In this document: positions 1 through 6,564 of the stretch, one piece after another
How positions within the stretch are numbered: the first letter of the stretch is position 1
Layout of the letters: the number at the start of each line of letters is the position of its first letter
Assembly: GCF_003471165.1 (NCBI RefSeq)
Contig: NZ_QRIL01000054.1
Span: 1 to 6,618 of the forward strand
DNA from: Ruminococcus sp. AM22-13
GTDB lineage: Bacteria > Bacillota > Clostridia > Lachnospirales > Lachnospiraceae
DNA length: 6,618 nucleotides
Direction: 5' to 3'
Position numbers and translations under genes: made by a program
The notes under the pieces: generated by a model
Told to the model about the DNA's origin: nothing
Databases searched by the model: none
The model's input: the letters and a program-made list of their open reading frames with translations, nothing else

Positions 1-42
1 CATAAATTTTGGATACTGAAAAACCGGTGGATTATTCATCGC

Positions 43-144
43 TTACAGACATACTTCTGCAATTTCTTCAAAACCAAATACTAAATAGTCTTTACTTTCT
101 CTTTTCTCTAAATGTACATTAATCACTTTGTTTTCCTGATTCAT
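43..144 (-). CDS. Small ORF overlapping the PHP-ATPase 3' end, possibly the interrupted start of a longer gene
   Basis: The ATG at 144-142 is preceded by a strong AGGAAGGA site (157-150) with a 5-base gap. That start is better supported than the ATG far upstream at 234-232, which lies deep inside the PHP-ATPase gene. The frame gives 33 residues, beginning MNQENKVINVHLEK and ending EEIAEVCL, then TAA at 45-43. It starts 26 bases inside the end of the PHP-ATPase gene in a different frame, an arrangement typical of translationally coupled operon genes. Beyond the TAA the same frame stays open to the window edge and reads AMNNPPVFQYPKFM, which looks protein-like. The product may therefore be a genuine 33-residue peptide, or the first part of a longer gene broken by a nonsense codon and running off the left edge. 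I do not recognise a family. Confidence 0.45.
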   Translation of the reverse strand: MNQENKVINVHLEKRESKDYLVFGFEEIAEVCL

Positions 145-2257
145 AAATATCCTTCCTATCATAAAATGCATTTTTACCACCCTCAAGAGTATGCATACTT
201 TCTTGAGTCCAGTTCTTAACGTCTGTTTCATCATCTATATTTCTAAGCTCATCATAAAATGGATTACCAACATACGTCTTATACATCCCATTTTCATGCG
301 TTCTTAGTATACTAATATATGGAAGTGTACCAACCGCAATATTAGCATTATGAGTTGCTATAATTACTGTTTTTCTTCTTTTTGCAAGATCAATTAACCT
401 CGGAAGTATATTAGATGTTATATATGAATTTCCCATTCCTAATTCTGGTTCATCTAAAATATATACATCCTTTTCTGAATCCAATAGTTTCTGCATCAAT
501 AAAATTCCACGTTCTCCATTAGATGGTTTATAAATTTCTCCATTTTCTAATGCAGTTTCTTTAGATACTCCAATAAATGCTCCTATATCTTTAATTCCTT
601 CATCATAAAATTCTTGAAAGCTTGATATTTCCTCTGATATATTCTCCTCTAAAATAGCTTTCTTTATTTCATTTATTACAGTTTTACAATTTTTTAGAAT
701 AGTTATTCCCAGTTTAAATTCATCTGTACGTGATTCTTTGGTTAACATTCGGTATCGCGTTTGAATATATATATCACCTTTTTCCTCAAGATTTCCCAAA
801 TATTCTTTTTCAACTTTATCCACGGCAGAAAAAGCACTACATATTTCTTCTACATTTTCAAACAGTTTAAACCTCTCCATGGCAAAATCATAAAATCCTG
901 CACTACTAGGTTTAGATATTGTGTCAGAACATTTATCCGCTATTGCTTTTATCTTATCAATACTCCAGTTCGTAAGTTTAATACTTTTGTCACTGTTCCA
1001 TTTTTGCATTTTTGCATCATTTATATTTTTACATAGTTTTTCTAATAGCGTCATTAAAATTTCACTATCTTGTTCACCCAAATATTTTTTTATATCAATT
1101 TTTTCAAATGTAGATTCTGTAAATTCCTTCAAATATTTATAATTTAAGTCAAGTTTTCGGTCACGTATTCCCTCCTCTATATGTACACACTCTGTTATTT
1201 TCATTCTTCCTTTATTTTTATTATTATCTTTTGTTTCCATCCAACTTATATATTTTTCAAAAGATGTTGGTAATTCTTCTTTCCAATTATAAATGTCTGT
1301 GAACTGTTGTCTCATACTATCCAATTGAAGCTTGTCAGGTGTTGCTATTACATCATTAACTTTTAACATTTTTGAAAAATCTGTATCTTTTTCATTGCCT
1401 TTGTAGCTTTCCATTGAAATTCCATTTTCAATATAATATTTTTTCAGAGATTCAAGAATTTCCGTTTTTCCCGTTCCTTTCTGTCCAAAAATAATATTAA
1501 TATCTTCATAAAAAGGTAATTTAAAATTTACTTTTTTATATGGTGAAACAGAAATCTCTTTTTTCCGTTTTTGATTAAGCAATGTATCTATTATTTGTGT
1601 ATCCTTTTTTGCTAACAAACAAAATTGCTCAAATGTTTGTACCGGTAGTCTTATATCTGCAAACTTGCTATTTTCATACTTGTCCCAGTCTTGCACATCA
1701 CTTCCAATAATAACACTATAATCAAAATTTGAAAAAACTCCCAGACTTCGATAATCAGATGTTTCTTTAAATAATCGGCTAGAATCTGGTAATAACTCCC
1801 CTAATTCCTGAATATCCTCATCTGAAAGTTTTGGCTCTTTATGAAAATGTGGTATATAAATGCAATCACATATTCCTAGCATATCATATACTTTTTTCAC
1901 GCCAATTTGAAATGTATTTACATCTTCATCCTTAATCAATTCTTGTACTTGAACATTAAACAACTCAACATTTTTAGGATTAGCAATTACTATCAAATGC
2001 CCTCTTTTATAATTTCCCTTTTGATCTACTTTTCCTATAATATCAAGTTCTATTCCTGGCCATATATCGCAATATCCTTCCGTAGCATTTTTTAATTCTT
2101 TATATTGCTCATAGTCAAATTGATTATGATTTGTTATTGCAACAATTTTAACTTCTGCTTCAATAATTTTCTGAAAAAATTTATCCTTGGTAACATTTCT
2201 TGTATAAGCATCTCCTGTTTTTACCTTCTTTGTATGACAATGTAAATCAATTCTCAT
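119..2257 (-). CDS. PHP-domain phosphoesterase fused to ABC-type ATPase (TrlF-like)
   Basis: The 712-residue protein opens with a PHP metal-dependent phosphoesterase domain (about residues 1-230). Visible motifs are HCHT (H6, H8), TNHN (H44), PGIELD (E70), H87, PHFH (H137, H139) and GSDVQDW (D187). A P-loop ATPase of SMC/ABC architecture follows: Walker A GQKGTGKTE (258-266), a long helical insertion (about 280-570), signature-like SNGERG (579-584), Walker B VYILDEPELG (598-607) and a switch-loop histidine in IATHN (H636). Such fusions, annotated TrlF-like, are common in accessory islands. By architecture the ATPase probably gates a nuclease or phosphatase activity on nucleic acid or nucleotides; the substrate is unknown. 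The start is fixed by AGGAGA 6-7 bases upstream. The gene begins 30 bases after the DUF6602-like gene, so the two probably share an operon, and its end overlaps the next small ORF. The frame is intact and stops with TAA. No membrane segment or signal peptide is seen. Confidence 0.88.
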   Translation of the reverse strand: MRIDLHCHTKKVKTGDAYTRNVTKDKFFQKIIEAEVKIVAITNHNQFDYEQYKELKNATEGYCDIWPGIELDIIGKVDQKGNYKRGHLIVIANPKNVELFNVQVQELIKDEDVNTFQIGVKKVYDMLGICDCIYIPHFHKEPKLSDEDIQELGELLPDSSRLFKETSDYRSLGVFSNFDYSVIIGSDVQDWDKYENSKFADIRLPVQTFEQFCLLAKKDTQIIDTLLNQKRKKEISVSPYKKVNFKLPFYEDINIIFGQKGTGKTEILESLKKYYIENGISMESYKGNEKDTDFSKMLKVNDVIATPDKLQLDSMRQQFTDIYNWKEELPTSFEKYISWMETKDNNKNKGRMKITECVHIEEGIRDRKLDLNYKYLKEFTESTFEKIDIKKYLGEQDSEILMTLLEKLCKNINDAKMQKWNSDKSIKLTNWSIDKIKAIADKCSDTISKPSSAGFYDFAMERFKLFENVEEICSAFSAVDKVEKEYLGNLEEKGDIYIQTRYRMLTKESRTDEFKLGITILKNCKTVINEIKKAILEENISEEISSFQEFYDEGIKDIGAFIGVSKETALENGEIYKPSNGERGILLMQKLLDSEKDVYILDEPELGMGNSYITSNILPRLIDLAKRRKTVIIATHNANIAVGTLPYISILRTHENGMYKTYVGNPFYDELRNIDDETDVKNWTQESMHTLEGGKNAFYDRKDIYESGKQSD

Positions 2258-2287
2258 TATTTTCTCCTATCTCAGATATAAATGTTT

Positions 2288-3244
2288 TTAATCTATTACC
2301 ATACTCCATTCATCCAAAAATCCTCCATTTTTTAGCTTATAGATATTTTTCCGTGTTTCTTCAGACAATATAGCCCATTCCCATGGTCTTGCATATCCTC
2401 TAGCATTACCAAAAATATTTAATTTTCTCATGTAAGTTACAATATCTCTTACACTCGAATATCTCCATGCAATATTTTGAAGCAAATCAAAAACACATAC
2501 ACCTACAGGAGTAAAAAATTCTTCTTTATTATCCGATGCTACATACCCACTCATAACAAAATTTCCTTTTAACCCTTTAACGTTATCGTAGTTTGGTACA
2601 ATCATTTTCTGAGATTTCCATACTCCTAAATCAGCAACACATATTATGTCTGGGATTTCTCTAGGGTGTGTAATATACTTTTTATTATATTCCCAGATAG
2701 CCTTTTCTATAATTTCTTTTGGATTTGAATTTTCTTTTTTCCCTTCATGCGAATGTGCTAATAATCCGTAATAAATTTTACTTTGTAAATCTTTTCTCGG
2801 AGTCCCATTCTCATTAAACGCTAGTTTCTCTATCTTCCTCGAATGTTCTACAAATTCCTCAATATGTTTGCGTCTTAATGTAGTTTTACATTCAAAAGCA
2901 GCTACAACTCCTCCAGATAAGTATTCTTTACAATTTAACATATTTTTAGGATAATCTGGAGATAAAACAATTACATCTACTTGTGGACTTGTTTCTACCG
3001 AAGCGCTTAAAATTCTTCCCTTTATAACTATTTAAAAATAAGGCGTAATCCATGATTCTAAAAGTTCTCTCCAGTTTTCTTCTTCCTGATTTCCTGCTGT
3101 TCCCGGATCTTCATTAACTCTTTTATAAATTCTTATATATTCATCAGAAATATTATTGTTCACTCTTTAAAAATCAAACAAATCATGTGTCCAAGTGCTT
3201 ATATTTTGTTTCTTACCTTTCTCTCCAAAATCTATTTTAGGCAT
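2288..3244 (-). pseudogene. DUF6602-like protein with D...ExK nuclease-fold core, interrupted by two in-frame TAA codons
   Basis: Only the last 217 codons (from the ATG at 2941) form an open frame, but the same frame continues upstream with clear protein-like sequence to an ATG at 3244, giving 318 codons with stops at codons 26 (3169-3167) and 71 (3034-3032). Segments read MPKIDFGEKGKKQNISTWTH, then NQEEENWRELLESWITPYF, then IVIKGRILSASVETSPQVDV. Codons 86-120 contain SPQVDVIVLSPDYP (D90) and GGVVAAFECKTTL (E118, K120), the D...ExK layout of PD-(D/E)XK nuclease-like folds and, from memory, of DUF6602 proteins. The 217-residue remnant alone would lack D90, and its ATG at 2941 has no ribosome binding site, so a working truncated product is unlikely. 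The ATG at 3244 also lacks a good Shine-Dalgarno, so the true 5' end is uncertain. The stop lies 30 bases before the PHP-ATPase. The gene is either inactivated or subject to readthrough or sequence error. Confidence 0.72.
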
Positions 3245-3415
3245 TTTTCATATTCATAAATCTATTTGGGCATTAATATTCTGTCTTTAACCAATTTGTA
3301 ACGGATTTTATCACACAATATATATATACAGACATTATCTTAAACAACTTACCATTTTAATCATCATATAATAACTGTACTTTTCTCATTCATAAATAGC
3401 TATATCACGTAGTAT
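3245..3415 (-). other. Intergenic stretch without a convincing gene
   Basis: This 171-base gap is very AT-rich and includes an alternating TA run at about 3319-3328. On the minus strand, one frame starting with ATG at 3389 reads MRKVQLLYDD, then TAA (3359-3357), then NGKLFKIMSVYIYCVIKS and a little more, then TAA (3275-3273), then CPNRFMNM. This could be a degraded small gene, but the fragments are too short to separate from chance. No rho-independent terminator (GC stem plus T run) is visible on the minus strand. Confidence 0.3.
3319..3347 (-). promoter_or_regulatory. Possible sigma-A type promoter for the DUF6602/PHP-ATPase module
   Basis: On the minus strand TTGTTT (3347-3342) is followed after 17 bases by TATATA (3324-3319). 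This would start transcription near 3312, about 70 bases before the ATG at 3244. The -10 box sits in a TA-rich run, where such matches arise easily by chance. Confidence 0.3.
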
Positions 3416-3592
3416 CTAAGCATTTGCTTTCTTTATTACAATAAAGTTAATTACCTCTGGCAATACTATACACATTTTACAGAATACGCCTTTTTCAACT
3501 AATAGACACACATAGTCTTCTTTCACATCCATTTTCGTATTTTTATATAATTCGTGAAATATGGAATTCGTAGCATTGTGTTTATTCTTCAT
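3416..3592 (-). CDS. Hypothetical small ORF (58 codons from ATG, 69 from TTG)
   Basis: An open frame ends at TAG (3418-3416). It can start at ATG 3592, giving 58 residues beginning MKNKHNATNSIFHELYKN, or at TTG 3625, giving 69 residues. Neither start is well supported. A GGAGG at about 3616-3612 lies 19 bases before the ATG, too far for normal initiation, and the TTG has no Shine-Dalgarno. The predicted product is slightly hydrophobic toward its C-terminus (DYVCLLVEKGVFCKMCIVLP, then EVINFIVIKKANA) without a clear membrane helix. It lies just downstream of the HNH-like gene and about 170 bases upstream of the DUF6602-like gene. I do not recognise it. It may be a minor gene, a remnant or chance. 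Confidence 0.25.
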   Translation of the reverse strand: MKNKHNATNSIFHELYKNTKMDVKEDYVCLLVEKGVFCKMCIVLPEVINFIVIKKANA

Positions 3593-3645
3593 TTTTATAT
3601 GTATCGTATGTCCTCCATTAATCAAATGGTTAGATTCTTAATACT

Positions 3646-4512
3646 TCAATACTTTTTACTTCTAATTTTATTAATATTTTCAACAGAATGTCTAGCAAGT
3701 TTCGAATCATCCATACATTTGTCTACTCCTAACATGAATACAGCTCCATCTTCATCATCAGATATATTACATGGCCATGCAAATGGACGTAAATGTTTAG
3801 TTTCTGGAAAATAACAACTACTACAATCAACAGGCACTTCAATTATTTCATTTATGTCTTTACTACATATACTAAATAAGTCAAATAATCCACATTTTTC
3901 CTTGTCAGTCGAAATTATATAAGCAACAGGAAATGCATTCATAATACTTATTACCCCTTTGGGGAATTCATATTTATTATAATTTGGATAAACACAAATA
4001 TCTCTCATTATAGCTATAGTAGAATATGGATAAGTCCAATATAATAACGACATATTATAAGGTGGAAGTTCCTCTTCACAAAGAACATATTTTCTCAATT
4101 TATTTTCTGTTAAACATTCATTATCATAAAAATTTTTTGCTGCCAAAATATGTCCACAAATTGCCCTACATAATTTATTAACTTGAACAGATATTTTTAT
4201 TACTGGTGGTAATATGATTGAAGACAGCATGATTCTTGCTACTTGATTAGTAAATTCTTCCAACGTCTTATCATAATTCGCTCCTAGTAATTTGTTATTA
4301 CACTCTTCACATAATGATCGATATTTAATTCCATTCTGATAATTCTTTCCATAACTAGTTTCTCTTGGAATACCATCCATCCAAGAATTCGTCTTTATTG
4401 CATAATGATTATTACAGCATTTTGGAGGTACATGATCCCATGTTAATTGTCTTTGTTTCCCACATATATTGCAAAAATCATATTCTTTCCTTTTCTCTTT
4501 TCTATAATACAT
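3646..4512 (-). CDS. HNH/HNN-like zinc-binding protein, possible nuclease partner of the RT
   Basis: The N-terminal third carries a treble-clef HNH-like signature. It has CNIC (C14, C17), WDHVPPK (D27-H28), and after about 40 residues SLCEECNNKLLG (C68, C71, N72, N73). The two CxxC pairs would bind structural zinc, H28 would be the general base, and Asn replaces the last His, giving the HNN variant found in many HNH nucleases. Residues 80-288 match no domain I know. They are rich in Cys and aromatics (for example DCSSCYFPETKHLRPFAWPC at 229-248) and could form a second metal site or a recognition domain. The start at 4512 is chosen because AGGAG (4526-4522) is 9 bases away; another ATG at 4517 is only 4 bases from that site and out of frame. 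The gene follows the RT by 153 bases in the same orientation and ends with TGA, as the RT does. Nuclease activity is inferred. Confidence 0.7.
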   Translation of the reverse strand: MYYRKEKRKEYDFCNICGKQRQLTWDHVPPKCCNNHYAIKTNSWMDGIPRETSYGKNYQNGIKYRSLCEECNNKLLGANYDKTLEEFTNQVARIMLSSIILPPVIKISVQVNKLCRAICGHILAAKNFYDNECLTENKLRKYVLCEEELPPYNMSLLYWTYPYSTIAIMRDICVYPNYNKYEFPKGVISIMNAFPVAYIISTDKEKCGLFDLFSICSKDINEIIEVPVDCSSCYFPETKHLRPFAWPCNISDDEDGAVFMLGVDKCMDDSKLARHSVENINKIRSKKY

Positions 4513-4601
4513 AGCATAACTCTCCTTCCTAATTTATATCAAAACATTCAATTCACAAAATATCCAAAACTTTTTAATTCATTGGTTTATTAGCTAATCC
4601 T

Positions 4602-4637
4602 TTATAATGATTAAATACTTAATTTTTAATCTTATAA
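4602..4637 (-). repeat. AT-rich bulged hairpin between the RT and HNH-like genes
   Basis: Read on the minus strand: TTATAA, GATTAAA, a 9-base loop AATTAAGTA, TTTAATC, one bulged A, TTATAA. Both arms pair along 13 positions apart from the single bulge. The hairpin lies 28 bases downstream of the RT stop codon. It is not a standard terminator because it has almost no GC and no following T run. It could be an mRNA processing or stability element, a protein-binding palindrome, or an accident of AT-rich sequence. Confidence 0.4.
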
Positions 4638-4665
4638 CTTTAACCCCATAAAATTAGTTAAATTA

Positions 4666-6363
4666 TCACTTTGCAAGATCTTTTAGCACATCTGGAAACA
4701 AAGTCGTTCCCAAAAAGTTTTGATAATTAAAACTATCTAACATCTTAATTTTAAAGATTGGTAACCACCATTTTGAAAACATAATTCGACTTTTCCAATC
4801 ATCTTCCCCTGTCTGTTCCTTATAGCCTCGACATATATATGCAACAACTGATCTATTTTTATTATTTCCTTGAATTATAAAATGACTTACAATAATCGGA
4901 TTCGCATTAAAAAAACTAAACGCATCGATATACTTTGAAAATAAACTTAATCTATCCATTTCATTCATATTTTCCGTCATTATATAATAATGCCATATCT
5001 GGATCAAACTATCAGAATAATGTATATCCACAAATTTTCTCTTTTCTTCTAGTTCTTCTAAGAGTTCCGCTTTATTAGAAACCATTTTTAAAATCTTATT
5101 CAAAATTTTGTATATATGACAGGCTAAGGTTTCTTCTTCAAATACCAAGGATAAAAAATAGTAAAACCACGAATCAATTTCATTAAATAATATTTTTTCT
5201 TCATTCATTCTATTTAAAAAACGTGTTAATAGCGTTTTTATCTGTCCGATTCTTCCTGTCTCAAGTAAGTTGATTATATAACATTTAAAGTCAAAAAAAT
5301 CCTCATATTTTAATTCTAAATTATCTACACTATTCAAATATTTAAATTTTTCAAATATCTCTACCTTTGATATCTTCATCCCTTGATTTTTTACTAACTT
5401 CCCTTTTTCTACTTTATTCCCATTAATTCTCAAACGATAGTTTGTCAATATTTTCTGCACACTAATAACCATACTATCCAATTCCTGCTGATCATCTGAA
5501 TAAAACGTCATATCATCCACATAACGTACATATCCTATTTTTCTCTCACCAATTGTTTTTCTAATATCATAATCTACACACAACATTAATAATTCAGCTC
5601 CAATATGCGATGAAAAATTTCCAGCTGGAACTCCCTTCGTCTGATTATCATTAATTCTTTGATGAAATTTATCCATAAAATCATAATAATACTGCGGAAC
5701 GTCTAAACTTTTATATGGTTCACGTTGTCCAATTCTCGCCAAATAATGTGTATATAAATTTGGAAAAAATGATTCTATATCCAACTTTATAAAATAAATT
5801 TTACTTTTCTGGTTCTTCTGAATCCTCATCTTACCTTCTTCCATTTTAATCCAACTTGCAGTTTTATTATTTCCATTAACAAAAACACCCTCATCAATTT
5901 CTTCTACATCGTATTCCAAATCAATACTAAAACTTTCTCCTACAACAAGATAAGAATTAGAACTACTAATATATTCTGAGTTTTCTTCATCCAAATACAG
6001 TTTTGCAAAAATATCGTCAAACACATATAATGAATTATAGATAAATGCACAATAATGAATTAAATTTACCATTTGCATTTCTCGCAAAGATTTATTTCTT
6101 TTAAATGTATAATATGTAATAGGTTCTACTCCTGGTTTTCGTAAATATGATGGAGAATCAATCCCCTTAAAGTCTATAATAAAACCATTATCATCTACTT
6201 TATAATAAGCATAGTCTCCTCGTCCTATTTTTTCCAAAACATTTCTCATATTGTGATAAATTCTCGTAATATCTATCAATTCTGGTAATTCAGAATACCA
6301 CATTCCCTGTAACAAAGCTTCTACATTTGATTCAAAATTAGCATCATAGTATCCTATAGCCAT
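4666..6363 (-). CDS. Reverse transcriptase of the Abi/DRT ('unknown group') type
   Basis: The 565-residue protein has the RT palm motifs in order: motif A FIKLDIESFFPNLYTH (191-206, catalytic D195), motif B KGVPAGNFSSHIGAELLM (243-260), motif C YVRYVDDMTF (278-287, catalytic D283 and D284) and motif D near LTNYRLRINGNK (306-317). The YVDD box, the GVPAGN motif B and absence of intron maturase or endonuclease domains fit UG/Abi-like defence RTs rather than group II intron RTs. Residues 1-120 hold a helical N-terminus with the conserved-looking FKRNKSLREMQMVNL. An acidic insert (about 125-186) precedes motif A. Residues 330-565 form an alpha-helical extension without a recognised motif; I see no HEPN RxxxxH. 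The ATG at 6363 follows AAGGAA by 9 bases, and the stop is TGA. A structured leader lies upstream and an HNH-like gene downstream. Defence by RNA-templated or untemplated cDNA synthesis is inferred. I cannot assign a DRT class. Confidence 0.85.
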   Translation of the reverse strand: MAIGYYDANFESNVEALLQGMWYSELPELIDITRIYHNMRNVLEKIGRGDYAYYKVDDNGFIIDFKGIDSPSYLRKPGVEPITYYTFKRNKSLREMQMVNLIHYCAFIYNSLYVFDDIFAKLYLDEENSEYISSSNSYLVVGESFSIDLEYDVEEIDEGVFVNGNNKTASWIKMEEGKMRIQKNQKSKIYFIKLDIESFFPNLYTHYLARIGQREPYKSLDVPQYYYDFMDKFHQRINDNQTKGVPAGNFSSHIGAELLMLCVDYDIRKTIGERKIGYVRYVDDMTFYSDDQQELDSMVISVQKILTNYRLRINGNKVEKGKLVKNQGMKISKVEIFEKFKYLNSVDNLELKYEDFFDFKCYIINLLETGRIGQIKTLLTRFLNRMNEEKILFNEIDSWFYYFLSLVFEEETLACHIYKILNKILKMVSNKAELLEELEEKRKFVDIHYSDSLIQIWHYYIMTENMNEMDRLSLFSKYIDAFSFFNANPIIVSHFIIQGNNKNRSVVAYICRGYKEQTGEDDWKSRIMFSKWWLPIFKIKMLDSFNYQNFLGTTLFPDVLKDLAK

Positions 6364-6396
6364 TATTTTATATTCCTTTCATTATAAGTAGCTTTT

Positions 6397-6425
6397 ATTA
6401 TATAGCATATTTTTTTCAACAATTA
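6397..6425 (-). promoter_or_regulatory. Possible RT promoter
   Basis: A consensus TATAAT lies at 6402-6397 on the minus strand, with a weak -35 candidate TAATTG (6425-6420) 17 bases upstream. A TG dinucleotide two bases away from extended -10 position adds little. Transcription would begin near 6390, giving a short leader of about 27 bases that contains the AAGGAA ribosome binding site. If real, the RT could be transcribed separately from the structured leader further upstream. Confidence 0.4.
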
Positions 6426-6513
6426 AAATAATACTGTAATTAAATGACTAAAAACTTAATATTTTTATCAATGAATAATTTCAGATTATCCACGTTGCAA
6501 AAAGTTTTCCATA

Positions 6514-6564
6514 TTACTTGATTATCCAATAGCAATGTGAATCCTTCCATATAATGTGAACCAC
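6514..6564 (-). CDS. Putative 16-codon leader peptide upstream of the RT
   Basis: A GTG at 6564-6562 follows a near-perfect ribosome binding site, GAGGAGGA (GGAGG at 6576-6572), with a 7-base gap. It opens a 16-codon frame reading (M)VHIIWKDSHCYWIIK after the initiating GTG, with TAA at 6516-6514. This Shine-Dalgarno is one of the strongest in the window, which is odd for untranslated DNA. The last three codons and the first base of the stop codon lie in the right arm of the inverted repeat, so translation would compete with stem formation. It may be a regulatory leader peptide, a mini-gene, a decayed gene start, or a purine-rich RNA motif that only resembles a Shine-Dalgarno. No in-frame ATG exists between the upstream TGA and this GTG. 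Confidence 0.35.
   Translation of the reverse strand: MVHIIWKDSHCYWIIK

Noticed and set aside
761..1142. Plus-strand open frames at 761-1036, 921-1142, 1907-2095 and 3554-3814
   Set aside because: They lie opposite strongly supported minus-strand genes, give Phe/Ile/Leu-rich low-complexity translations typical of antisense shadows, and have no convincing ribosome binding site.
3031..3174. Programmed frameshift or slippage at the two ATTTTTAAA runs
   Set aside because: Coding continues in the same frame after each stop. A one-base slip at the first site runs into a stop within a few codons in either direction. At the second site, one shift stops at once and the other loses the SPQVDV motif.
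2288..3244. TAA recoded as a sense codon in this organism or element
   Set aside because: Three long genes (565, 288 and 712 codons) have no internal TAA. The DUF6602-like and PHP-ATPase genes appear to use TAA as their true terminator at sensible ends. General recoding does not fit; only local readthrough or mutation remains.
3319..3330. Alternating TA run as a functional repeat
   Set aside because: It is only about 10 bases long and unremarkable at this base composition. It is mentioned only as part of a possible -10 region.
4515..4517. Alternative ATG start for the HNH-like gene at 4517
   Set aside because: It is out of frame with the HNH-like protein and only 4 bases from the AGGAG, whereas the ATG at 4512 is in frame with 9-base spacing.
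4666..5676. AbiA-type HEPN RNase domain in the RT C-terminus
   Set aside because: I looked for an RxxxxH motif in residues 330-565 and found none convincing.
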